In this document: positions 1-13,800 of the stretch, piece after piece
Layout of the letters: every line of letters starts with the position of its first letter
Numbering within the stretch: position 1 is the stretch's first letter
NCBI GenBank assembly: GCA_904063045.1
Contig: CAJFCJ010000005.1
Coordinates: 2,722,165 to 2,786,164, forward strand
From: Dimorphilus gyrociliatus
Taxonomy: Eukaryota > Annelida > Polychaeta > Dinophilidae
Length of the DNA: 64,000 nucleotides
Direction of reading: 5' to 3'
Translations under genes and position numbers: made by a program
Notes under the pieces: generated by a model
The model's database searches: none
Told to the model about the DNA's origin: nothing
The model's input: the letters and a program-made list of their open reading frames with translations, nothing else

Positions 1-3000
1 TCATATAGTATATATATATATATATATATATTCCTTTTACGACGGCTAATGTTGACATATTTTAGCGCATTCTCAGTTCAAACTTAAACGTCGGGTCCTG
101 TGATCCAAACGTGTTGAATAAACACAGGAAATCGGTTATAACCTTACTCGCCCAAGTTATTTCTTTCTGTTGTGTTTTTTTTCTCATTCTGTAACCTTTT
201 TTCGAAAACGTAACAACAATTCATTATCAGTATTTTGTTTTTTTTTAAGCCCAAATATGTAAGCCTATATTTTATATTATAAAGAGAGTAAAAGAGTGGG
301 AGTAATTGAACACGAATAGGCCTAAGATCATAGGGTGAACTAGAATGAATATACGTAGGTATTTTGTAATACAAAGACCCTATCACGGCCGAGTGAATGT
401 GACATAGTGGCTGGCTTTATAAAAGAGTATAACGATTCTTTCGATAAACCCCTGGACCCTCGTCCCGTGTCTCTTTTCATTCAACCTTTCATTGATTATT
501 ATTACCGTTATTACTTTTTAAAAGATTTATAAAGAAAGTGTTACTCTTTTTTTTATTTAACGTCTCACTATCCTCTTTGAACGAAAGAAAACTAAGCTCC
601 TCTTCCTTTTCGTTTTCTTTTTTTTTCTTTCTTGTTCAATTCCTATCGTTCTTTATTTATATTCTAGTACTCACGGTAGTTTGGCTATATTTACGCTGGT
701 ATCGATTAGTTCTAACGCTTCGGGTATGTAGTCCTATATGACCAATACGCTTGAACAGATGTTCCAGTTAAAGGAGTAACGAAACGTCAATAACATTGGG
801 GGGAAAGTATTGATCGGTTTTTAAAAAAAGAAAAAAAAACGCCTTGAAATTTGTATATATACAACATCTACCAGCTCCTTTCTGTTGGCTTTTTATCATC
901 GTTTATATTATTACTTTTACTCGTCTTAAATCCTTTCTCCGGGGAGATCGAAAAGCCGGGGTGATAAAAGAAGGTAGGATAAAAACGCAGGCGTTGTATA
1001 AACACGCGTACGCGCCGCTAATTGCGGAAAGTTACATAATAAGTGTGACGTCATAAGTGTCGTTGGAGCTTACCAGGGGGTAAAAAGAACTTTTTTTTAA
1101 CCGTTTCAACAGTATAAAGAGCGCGTTAGACGAAAAATAGAGGTATTATAGAGGGAAAGAGTGAGAGAAAGAATGGGAAAAGGGGGAGTAAAATTGTAAG
1201 ATTATGGACAAGAGAGAAAGAGGCACTCTTACCAGTTTCCTACTGTTTTCTTACCTGCGTAAAAATTAGAACTATACACAAAAAAAGAAATACGATTTAT
1301 ATTGAAAATGATTCAAGAATAATCATTTAAATAATAGGCTACTGTAATAAAAGAATATTTGTACATATATTTCCATATAGGTATTCGTTCAATCGAATAT
1401 TGAACAGTTAGTAAGTAGTAAATCGTAACCAAAAAAAAGTGTTCAAATCAGTATAAGCGTATATACCTGAGAGTTGAAGAGACGAAGGAGGGAGGGGGGG
1501 GAGAGGGACAAAAAAAAAAAACCGCGTTCAAAAATTTAGGTCGATGCGATCTCAGCGGGTAGCGTTCGAAACGGGGCTGCTTACAAAACACACATTCTGT
1601 ATAATTGAGGATTACTGGCTATTGTTGTATGAGCCCTAGATTTTTTTACGCTTTATATATATGTAGATATATATATATAAACTATCGGGTGTTTATAAAA
1701 TATGCGAAAGTTAAGGGGGGAAAACAAAAAAAAACAGGGTCTAAGAATTAAACTATACAGCGTAAAGGATAGGCTTTAACGGAACTGAACAACAAAGGCA
1801 ATCAACAATAAGTTATCTGTGATATCTTGTTCATTCCCCGTGTTGGGAATAGGGATAATTATGCAATAAAAAAATAGACGGTACGTTTAGCTCACATCAA
1901 ACGCTAATTAGATACGAAATTTCTCACTCTAAACATTATAATCGTTTTATGAGGCGATTTGGCTTTTTTTTAAGCCTATATATGTTATTGGAAGCAATTT
2001 CAATACATGAAACGAATAGCCGCTTCGACTACTGGTTTATCCAATCTAAATATTTGAATCGTTGCGCAATACGGATAATTACACTATCTGACTAAGGGAA
2101 AAGTAGAGTGTTTTTTCAATTTTTTTTGACATTAGACCTTTTAACGAATGAATTGTTTTTCCTACTTTACGTAATAAGTCCATTCAAACAAATTGTCTAA
2201 TTAAAGGATATTTACATAGGCGGTAGCATAGAGAAAGTTAATTAGACGGCTATTGTTAAATATATATTTATATATGTATAAAAAGACAATTAATTCTAAA
2301 CTACTCCTATGCATTAAAATTACATTCCCCTTCTCCTGGCTCTTCCCGCCCTGTCTCATTCACGACACAAGCTGTTTAAATAATCAAAATATTTTGAAAA
2401 AGAAGTCATAAATTCGATTCCAATGTAACTGAGATATTCTTGCTATTGAAGGCACTAGATTAGATTATTATCGAAAATATAAAAACACACTGCCCTATAC
2501 AAAGTTTAAAAAATTTATTTCTTTACCCTCATTACTACAACCACTATTATTTGTTCTTCTACTAAATCTTATACTTATTCAACTCATTTTTCTTCATATA
2601 TTGTTAATTGGCCAAATTTTTATCGATTAATACCAAATAATTGCATTAAACAAACGAATGAACGAATGAGAAAGACAGAGAGAGGCGGGTGGGTGGTAAG
2701 ATAGAGGAGGTGTTATCGTACTGTTACCAGTACGTAAGGTATGCAATATTAAAAGAGAGAGGTGGTTAGTTGCAAGTTTCAATAATGGTTCTAGTAGAAT
2801 AGTTGCGTGTAGGATTTTATTCAGAGAATTTTAATCTTTTAAAAGTCTTTAAATATATATATATCATATATATATATATATATATAGATTATTATTTATT
2901 AGGCCTACAATTGAGAACAATACTTTTCTAAAAAGAGATTAAAGACTATTTAGGATGGACGGTATAAATGAGCCATTACCTAATGTATAGTATTTCCCTA

Positions 3001-4846
3001 TATACGGGTAATAATCGACATGACACGCGTAAAAAAGAACTATTAAAATATATTGGGTGAAGGTTTAAATTTATATAAAAAAGCTATAAAAAAAAATCCC
3101 CCTTTCTTTCCCTTATACATTGTGAAACGTAGTAGGAAAACGACGGGTGGTCGACGGCTATTTGAATTTTTAGTTATTCCTTTTATAACAATTTAATCGG
3201 GCGTTTATAGGCGACAAACTGGGTGAAATTTCTTTTTTGTAAAGTATCTTTTTACATCAGTTTCTGAGTAGTCTTTCATACAATAAAGAATAATAAAGTC
3301 GTAAAAGATTTTGAAAATAGGCGATAGGTGTGAATAGTATGAGTATTAGCGTTAATAATTAAGTTAAATAGAGATTCTATAGTTCTACTTATAGAGTATA
3401 TTTTTATTCTCTTATATCTTTAAGAGAAGAAAAACTTAGTATAAAGAATTATAGATAATTTAATAACAAAAGTATATATATATATATATATACTAATAAT
3501 AAGTTAATAAATATTAATAAGGGTTCAAAAATTGATTAGATACAACACTGACTTTTTTGTAAGGACTTTTATTAGTTTAGTAAACTCTCGAAAACGCGCT
3601 TAAAGTTGACAGACGTGCCGATGTTGAATAGAAATTCTAGTGAATAAAAAAAATATGAAAAAACCAATTAACATTTACAATGCAAGTTTAGAATCACCAA
3701 TGTTGTTTTTAAAGGTCGGATATGTTTGTTTGTTAGTTATTAAAGTAAGCCGATCGGCATCTCTTTACCTTAGATATTACTTTTTTCTATTGTTATTATT
3801 TCTCATCATATTTTTCTTTTAAATTAGTTTAAAAAAGAGATCAAAGCAATACTTACAGAACAATAGGATATGTACCTGCCGCTGTTTCGAATTGAATAAG
3901 TACTAAACATTGCCCCGTCTTTCCCTAACTCCTCTTTTATTTATATTAATAGAAAAACGATTTTAACCCTAGGGGCTAATAGGAGTAGGGCCCTCTTATG
4001 GGAATGACAGATGGCCTCCATTCTCTTTTATGTATACCTATAAACAAATCACATCAATTTCCGGAAGTCGTATAATATTGAGCTATGTATAAATACTACA
4101 AATAATGAATTTTTAATAAATATTTATAGCAAAACACCAATTATGGTCAAATAGTAAAAAGCGTAAAAGAATAGTTTAAAATAAGACAACCTTTTGAAGG
4201 TTAGTAGCGAAAAATAGTATGCAAATAATGACAAATAGCCCAACAACAATGGTATGATGGGATTAAGAACGCCGTTCGCATTGAATACTTCCCTTTTTTG
4301 GAGACGAAAAACCCTTTTGATCAAAGTTTATTATATCACTTATTCCTATCTACACGGCTTTAATATTTTGAATACATACGCAAGCATATATTTTATTATA
4401 TAAGCAACATAGAACTATTCATTTCTTTTAATTATTCTTTAGCCATTCGAGAGTTTGATAAGAGTTCTTATCCATATAGAAAAGGCGTTTATAAATCGAT
4501 TAATCTTTATTTATCATATGCGTAATTTTTTTTTTGGTTGTATCTTCTTTGTTCAGTATATCTTTTCTTGTACCCTTAACAATCTACTTTCCCCTACTTT
4601 TACCCTAAAGGCGTTGTTAGAACGTCATTGAAGTCGCTACTGTCCGAAGGGTTTTTTTCTGTCTATTCGAGAGAAGTTCACGAGTAGATTTATAACCGAA
4701 TTTTTACTACCTCAATTACTTTAAGACCTATTCATCTTATTACGTTTATTAGCAATTAATTGAACCAAGTTGTCTATGTAATATGTAATTAACTGGGAAA
4801 TAGACGCGTAACACCTGCTCGTTTATCACGCTTTTACCTCCAACAG
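1..4846. other. Non-coding region upstream of the first visible cadherin exon
   Basis: I see no supportable exon here. The first cadherin exon (from 4847) opens in the middle of a cadherin repeat with a good acceptor, so the gene must continue upstream; this stretch is most simply a long intron, or intron plus the end of intergenic DNA. It contains TA microsatellites (9-31, around 2850-2886, around 3473-3491), poly-A/T runs, and a locally CpG-rich patch at 985-1060 with TATAAA at 997-1002 and the palindrome TGACGTCA at 1046-1053. Short open frames here are AT-rich and low in complexity, and I do not accept them as genes. Confidence 0.6.
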
Positions 4847-7800
4847 GTACGCGTCACCGTTCTGGATAGAAATGATAACGCTCCCAAATTTGAACAATAC
4901 ACCTACACGGTTGAAATTCCTGAAGACGCTAAAATCGATTACGTAGTGGCATCTTTGAAAGCGAAAGACGCCGATAGTACATCGTCTATTATTACCTACG
5001 ATCTACTAAATAATGCCGATTCGAAACTATTCAAGATAGATGAACGCGAAGGTAGAGTGTCTTTTAAATTATTCATGTAGGCTTTCATCGTTTTCCCTCT
5101 TTTCATTAGACGTTTCCTTTTCAGGCGTTATCAAATTACAAAGATCTATAGATTTCGAAACTAAGAAGGAGCATAAATTGACGGTTACTGCCTCTGATGG
5201 AAGTTTCAGCTCTTCGGCCGACGTAATAATTCGCGTTGAGGATGTAAACGATTTAACGCCTGCATTCAAGTCGAAAATCTATTCCTTTGACGTTGCCGAA
5301 CACTTTGAACCAGTTGTAAGGATTGGGCAAGTTAAAGCCGACGATGGAGATTCGGGCGTAAATGGACAAATAACCTATTCGTTTATAACTACTTATGCTC
5401 GAGACAAATTTTCGATGGACGGCGAGTCCGGATCAATTAGCTTAATCGGTAATCTAGACTACGAACAGGTAATTATCAAGCTAATCCTACCGACCACCAA
5501 CTGTTTAATTAACCTGAATCTCTGTTCCCCCATTTTCAGACGAAATTGTATATATTAGTTGTTGAGGCGAGAGATAATGGAAGAAATGTTGTACTATCGT
5601 CAACAGCATCAGTCTTTATTAACGTTTTAGACTCGAACGATAATAAACCCACATTCAATCAATCAACCTATTCAACAACTGTCAAGGAGCGTTCACAAAT
5701 CGGTCAATTCGTCCTCAACATCACGGCAACTGATGTAGATGAAGGTAATATATTAATTAACACCAATTTCCTAAATTGCAATTGAATATTGAAGTCTCCG
5801 CTCAAAGTGGATGTCATAAGGTTAATAGGAGTGTCAATGATAATTCAAAACGCCAGAATAACGCATATACAACAACCGGTTACGTTCTTTTATTTAATTT
5901 TCGCGCCTAAAAAACTTTAGCAGCTGGATGTCCTTATTTCAAACTGTGACGTCACTAGTTAGCATTGACGCCCCACTGAGAAATATTCAAGAAAATGGAA
6001 AAGAGAAGAGAACGTGCCGATTTTTAATAATAGAAAGAAAGAAAGAATGAAAAAAAAAATCTTGTAAAATGTTCGTTTGTGTACAAAACGTTTCGAATTC
6101 CTTTCTTTCAATTATACTGGTCTTGTTATAAAATTTTGTTGACAATAATATCTAACTTACTATTTTCTTTTCGTCAATAGGAGAGAATGGTGCTATAAAA
6201 TACTCTATTACCGATGGTAATGAACAAAACTGCTTTCAAATTGGCGATAACAATGGAATATTAAAGATTGCTGATGAAATTGATAGGGAAACTATTTCAG
6301 AGTTTCGCCTCATTATTACTGCAACAGATAGAACTAGTCCATTTTACACGTCTACCGCAAAAGTTATTATTAAAGTTGAGGATATTAATGATGAACCACC
6401 ATTGTTAACTATCGATAAAGAGCTTAGAGTTTCAGAGAATATGCCATCTAATACTTTAGTTGATAAGCTTACTTTTGTGGATAGAGATATCGGACCGCAT
6501 CACGTAAGGTTTTCCTTAAGGAATAATGGTGGGGGAAATTTTAAAATTGATCCCAAGATGGGAAACCTGCTAACTACAAGGAAATTAGATTACAAGAAAG
6601 CAGATAAATACGAATTATTGGTAAGAATAGAGGACGCCAATAAACCAGATTTGAAATCCGAGTCGAAAATAATCGTACGAGTAAAGGATGAAAATAACTA
6701 TACACCTTTCTTCGTTAAATCTTCTTATTCGGCTGAAATATCTGAAGCAGCCGATACGGGTACAACAATAATAAGCGTGAAGGCTAATGACGAAGATTCG
6801 GGATTAAATGGACAAGTTCGCTATTATATTACTGAGGGAGATGACGCTTCAGATTTCCTTCTAGATAGTCATTCCGGTTCATTAACTGTTAGAGATAGAT
6901 TGGATAGTGAAAGAGCTGATTTTTATAATTTAAGGGTAGTAGCTAAAGATATGGGGGAAAGATCAAAAAGCTCTACTGTTATGTTAACAGTGAAAGTGAC
7001 AAGTTCTTTCTTAGACATGCCAACAATAAAGAATTCCCCCATAAGGGCAAAAGTATTGGAAGGACCTTCTTCTGCTTCTGTCGACGTTGTTCAAGTACTG
7101 GCTTCGTATACCAGCGGTAAACCGTTGGAACAGGTACAATTTGCCCTTCAGAAAGGAGATTTAACTCTATTCGGAATTAACGAGAAAACGGGTTTAATCT
7201 ATACAAAGAAGGAATTGGATAGTGAAGAGAAGGATGAATATAAGCTTGAAGTCTTAATAATAACTGGAGGTAAGAAAAACTAATTAATTAAGTTCTTAAA
7301 TGGTGCTCAAGTCTCTTAACAAAATTGTGCATGTGTGTCTGTGTGTGTGTGTGTGTGTCTATTGTGTTTTTGAAGAATGGGGGGTAATGGGGGCGGTGGC
7401 AGTACGGCTGGGGTGCGGTAACTGAAAAATGGGTGGAGAATATTGTATCGATTGCGTAATTCGCCATGTGAACAATAACGTTAAAATAAGAAAGGAAAGA
7501 AATAGCTTGAGACAAGTTGACCAGTCACGTTCAAGCAAGCTTTTTCAATTTAACAAGGCCTTTTCACTTTATATAACGATCTTGTCTATTACGAAATATT
7601 ATAATAGATAAATGGGAAGACCATTGAATGATTATTTGAGATAAAACAGATTATGTTTTGATTATCCCATCGAAAAAAATTATCTTTATATTAATCCATT
7701 AACGGTATTTTTTTGGTAGAATGTCAATATATGTACACAGACAAACAGACAAACAGATGAAAAGCAAATGATTATAGGCCAAAAGGTCGGACAATTATTT

Positions 7801-10800
7801 AAATAAATATTATGAATGTAAAGAGAACAATCCTTTATCAGGACCGAAGACGAGGTATTCGTGAGTTAGTGACTAATAAAAAATAAATATACGTTTCACT
7901 TTGTTTATTACGAGTGTTTTTTAGTGAAGTCACATAAACCAACCAGCGGAATTCGAGAGTTAATGTTGTTTGTACAAGGCGTATTATACACGTCCAATAA
8001 CCTTCGATTTAATATTACTTTTGCTAGTTTTTCTAAACACAACTGTGTTTCAATGTTTCAAATCTATCAATCAATCTGTTTATTAGTTTATATTCTCCCC
8101 TTTTTTCGAATTATTACTGCATTCTGTTTGTTTGTTTGTTTCTTGTTTTGTTTCTGTCCGTCCCTTTATTTCTTTCCCATTCGATTATATATAAATATAT
8201 ATATATATATAGGCTTTTTCTTTTTGCTTATCACACGTTTCACCTATAGAAAGAGGGTGGAAAAAAAATAAGATTTTTTCTCTCATTTCAATTGTCTATT
8301 TTGTTATTATTATTCTCCCTTTCTTACTGATTCAATCATTATGAGTTATTTATGCCCTCTTCTTATTCTACCTGAATTTTAATTGACAAGTTTGAGTACT
8401 GTTTAAGATATTCTTCTCCATCGCAAAAGTAGGGAAAAGTCCCTCTTTTCGCATGCAAACTACTCCTTAACGAGCCGTGATGATTTTTATTCATTCCTTT
8501 TCTTCTTCTTTAAATAGCACCTGGCAAACCGACTTTAACTGGAACTGGAATTGTCGAAATTCACGTAGAGGACGCTAATGATAATGATCCGATATTCATT
8601 ACCGATTCTTATACAGCTGATGTTATTGAAAATGCACCTGGTGTAACATTTATAACTGTTCAAGCTGTCGATAAAGATTTCGGAAAAAATGGAAGGATTA
8701 CGTAAGTTAATAATTTTAATTTATAAAGATTAAAATGTAGTATTTATTCATGAATATTCATAGATATATAGTAGAGTGAATTCTATATATAGTTATTCCT
8801 TGTCTATTGCAGTTATTCGCTTAGCAACTACCAAAGAGAATTTCAAATGAACGAAGTGAATGGAGAAATATCAACTCGTATAGGCCTTGACCGAGAAGAG
8901 AAAGCTGAATATAATTTAATAGTAAAAGCTAAAGACAATGGCGACATCTACCGGATGAGCATGGCAACTGTATTGGTTCGTGTGAGAGATTTCAACGACA
9001 ATACACCAAAATTCTCGATGGGTGAAACTTTTCGCGTGAATGCCCCATTGAATGCAGGTGCGTTATAGATCGACAACGGCATACTTAAAATAACTTAACA
9101 AAATAGATCCACCTCATGTCCTTTTCTGTCTACCTCTTATCACCGCCCATTTTTCAATCTATATTTCTCTCCCCCCTTCCTCCTCATCCTCCCCCTCCTA
9201 CCTTTCTTTCATTCATTCTCTTGCGCTCTTCTTTCTGTCTATTTAGCTTTTCAATCTCTCTTTTAACTTTTACTCCAAATCGGGCGATGAAAAGACTATT
9301 CTCTCTATATAAATAGTAGTTAGTAGACGTTGATTTATTACCAGAGCCCGCATCCTTAGTTGTTGTAATATTGTAAACATTATTTGTCATGTCACCAATA
9401 GTTTGACAAGGTTATCTCATGAAGAATCATGAAGAAAAGAATTCCCTCGGCGGCTCAGTTCCTTGTCTCCTTTATTCTCTTTTATCAAAAATATAACAAA
9501 AGCATCTAAACTAATATATTACATTTATTTACTATTTGCACTATATATATATTTTTTTGTGTGTAAATAAACAGACAAACCAGCGGCTAGTCTATCAGCA
9601 TACGATGAAGATTTATACGAAAATGGAACATTACAATTCTCAATATTAGATTATAATTCAAATTTATTTAATTGTAATTCAAAAACTGGTTTAATTACTG
9701 CAAAGAGGAAAATAGATACTGGAGAATATCAATTCAAAGCCATTGTAGAGGATGCGGTATAAAAAATTTTCTTTTTCAAACCTCTATTAATATATTTAAG
9801 CAAAAGTCGTGAAATCGAACGATTGAATGACTTTATAAATAATAAAGAGATATTTCAGTAGTTTAATATTTATATATACTTTAGAGAAGGCTAAAAAAAA
9901 TAGAAAAGAATAGAAAGCTAGATAATTTCTTTTTAAATGCTATTTATTTTTTTTTTTATAAAAAAAAAAAAGAATTGTAATAATTTCTTTTCTATTCATA
10001 CGCAGGCAACCGTTAAGCGATCGACTGAGTTAATCGTAAAAGTAATTGTAAGAACACCGAATACCGCCGTACCGGACTTTTCTCCTAACACAAAGACATC
10101 GTTTAGCTTACGGGAAGACGAGGACATTGATAAAGTATTTTATACAATCAAAACCACTCAATCTAAAGGTATTTTCTACCGAATTATTGGTGGCAATTTG
10201 CAAAATATCTTCTATTTGCACCGAAATACTGGTGAACTGTCCTTAAAATGTCCCTTAAAGTCTGTTCAAATATCAAAATATCAATTATTAATTGAAATAT
10301 TTAATGAAAATGAGGGAAGAAACTGGAGAGTATTCAATATCAATATTCAAGATGTTCTCAATACTCCGCCCATGTTTGATCAATTATTATACAAGAGAAA
10401 CTTCACCGAAACACTTGTCGGTGAAGTTCTAACCGTTTCAGCAACTGATAGAGATTCGGGATTAAAGGCTAAACTCGCCTATTCGATTCAAAGTGGAAAC
10501 GTCGATAATAAATTTAGTATCGACTCGGAAGATGGTTCTCTTAGCGTTCATAGAGCGCTAGATCGGGAGAAAGTATCCTTTTATCGCCTAGTTATCGTAG
10601 CTACCGATAATGGACAACCCAAAGAAACTGGAAGTTGTACAGTTGAAATAAATGTTCAAGATGTTAACGACAATTATCCAAGATTTACCCACAATTCCCG
10701 TACAACTGTATCTGAAAATGTCGGTATAGGTTCATCAATTGTACGAATTACCGCCTCAGATCCAGATTTAGATAAACAATTACGCTATCAGTTGATCACT

Positions 10801-13800
10801 AATCCCTCAAATACTTTTGATATCGACGAAATAACTGGTATTGTAACAGTTGTTAAACCATTAGATTATCTTCAGTACCAATCCTATTTTATACGTATTT
10901 CGGTTGAGGATGGAGTCTATCAGCAAACTACAACATATCAAATTAAAGTTGAAGATACAAATAATCAATCTCCAAAATTCAAAGATGATCTTTATTCATT
11001 TAACGTTATTGAAAATTCAAAAGTTGGAACATTTGTTGGAAAAGTATCGGCAACTGATGCTGATACTAGCAATTTAAATTCAAAAGTACGCTACTCCTTT
11101 AAAACTCCGACTGAAATATTCTGGATAAATAAGACAACCGGAGAGGTTTTTACAAGAGATGAGATCGTCAGAAATGAATTAGTCGAAGAAGAAAATAATC
11201 ATGAATTAATCGTCTCCGCTTTTGATTTTGGGGAACCTGTACTCTCCGGTCAAGCTCAATTAATTATTTCAATCAAGAAAAAGAATACAAGACCACCAAC
11301 ATTTGAAAAGTCTTCTTATTCAACTGCTGTTGAAATTGACGCTAATACTGGTACTGTTATATTTAGAGTAACGGCTACTGATCAAGATGTTCCAATCGTC
11401 TATAAGAAAGTTAATGAAAATATCGATACGGATAGATTCCATCTAAATCCGTCAAATGGAGAGATAACATTAGCGTCATCAGTAAAGGATTTGATCAATA
11501 AGATATTCGTTCTAAAGATAGAAGCTTCCGATTCTGGCAATCCCGTATTAAAATCTATTTGCGACGTTTCTATTGAAGTTGTCCCTCCCAATGAAAATGC
11601 TCCCAAATTCACTGGATCGAGTAGTTTTAGAGTTGATGAAGACAAGCAAAGAGGTTTCCCATTCGGTTTGGTGAGTGCAACTGATCCAGATGGAACTAGT
11701 GTTACTTTCGAATTGGAAGGAACTGAGCTTTTCTCCATAAGCCGCAGCGGAAATTTAATTGTACTGTCGGACTTGGATTACGAAAAGAATACTTCACACA
11801 CTTTTAACGTTATTGCTACAGATACAGATCCTGTTCCCTTAAAGTCTAAAAGAACTATAACAGTTTTCATTAACGATGTAAACGATAATCCACCAATAGT
11901 TAATCCAAATCAGATAATTAAAGTTTCTGAATTAACATCACCTAATCGAATTATCCATAGATTAAACTTTACGGATTTAGACAGTGAATCCAATTCCGTA
12001 ACGGATTTCTTTTTAATTGGAGACAGTAAAGCCTTAACGATGTTTAACGTCAATCGTACAAACGGGGAAGTAAAAACAATTAAGGCTCTTGATTATGAGA
12101 AAGAAACAACGTATTCCCTTATCTTCAAAGCTACTAATCCTGGAACGTCTTTGAGTTCAACTTCTACAGTTAAATTGGAAGTACTTTCAGATAATGAATA
12201 TGCTCCAAAATTCAAAAATGAAGAATATAACTTTATAGTTAGTGAATCTGCCAAACCTGGTCACGAGTTAGGAGTTGTAGAAGCGACCGATAACGACAAA
12301 GGATTACACGGATTTATTAATTACTATCTAGTTGGCGATAGTAATGCTAAAGGTTTTACAATAGATCACAACACAGGAAAGATAACGATATCTTCATCAG
12401 TTGATAGAGAGTCATCTGCTACAATTAAATTAATAGTAATAGCGAAAAATCCTGGTCCTATAAATGAAAAACTAGTTGACTATTGTACTGTTCAAGTATC
12501 TGTAAGAGACGCAAACGATTATCCAAAATTCGTTCAGAAAATCTTCCAAGGACGTATTATGGAGAACGTCCAACCGGGAGCTTACGTTGGAAAGGTAACG
12601 GCAACTGATAATGATATAAGGCTATTGGATAGAACATTCTTGTATTCACTGGGTATTGGTGACAGCGAATCCCTATTCCAAATCGACTCAAACGATGGAA
12701 CTATTAGATCTAGGGCCACATTCAATCGAGAGCTAACGGAAAGCTATTCCATAAGAGTACTAGCAATTGATAGAGGAGTACCACCCATGACAGGCTCCGC
12801 CACCATGATTGTAACCGTTGAAGATACTAATGATGAACCGCCTTATTTCGATCCTGAATATCCTATCGGTTATGTAACGGAGAATTCTGTACCTGGTTCA
12901 GAGGTAGTTATAGATTTAAAGTTATTCACTAAAGATAAAGACTTGGATCCGAATAGAGGACCGTATATATATGAACTATTAGATCAAAAGGACAAGCTAA
13001 ACATAGACAAAGGCGTTGTCGAGACAAGGGTCAATTTAAATAGAGAGGAATTGGAATCTTTCGATGCAACAGTGAAAGTTCAAGACTCCGGAAGTGGTCA
13101 ACCACAAACATCAACATTAACGTTCAGAGTTGTGGTCAATGATGTAAACGACAATCCATCTACAGAACGTTCGGCAACCATTATTATCAATGTCTTAGAT
13201 AATGAATTCGATGGAGGTATAATTGCAGACGTTCGACCACTAGACATTGATAAAGTGGGAAATTTCCAATGCTCATCTTTAAAATCCGATTCATCAGATT
13301 TAACCCTTTTTTCAAACTGTTCACTCGTTTCTGCAAAAACCACAAACTTTAAAAGTTTAAACATCAAAGTTAACGGTAACGATAGTATACATGGTACTGT
13401 TACATCTACATTTAGCATCAATTGGAAATCGGTTAGCAATGACGCAGCAGAAAAATCACTTATCATTCAATTAGCAACACCAGCTGATGATTTCTTTAGT
13501 AGGAACTACGTAAATTTTGTCAGAGCAGTTGAAGATATAGTCGATAAAACGGGAAAATTAATTATTCTAAGTGCAAGGGATGCTAACGAAGAAGGAACGG
13601 AACTAACTCTCGCCTACCAGCTTACTTCCGGCAATTATCTATCATCTGTTCAATTTAATAACATATTGAGGAATAATAAGAGATTGTTAGAAAATAGGGT
13701 TGGTCTCGTTGTTAAACGAACCAACGCCGATCCTTGTTACGATAATCCATGTAAGAATTCGGGTGAATGCGTTTCAACAATGAAGGTCAATAAAAGGAAA

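Noticed and set aside
538-1056. Short plus-strand frames of 67-70 codons
   Set aside because: Low-complexity Phe/Leu/Ser-rich translations of T-rich DNA without start context or neighbours.
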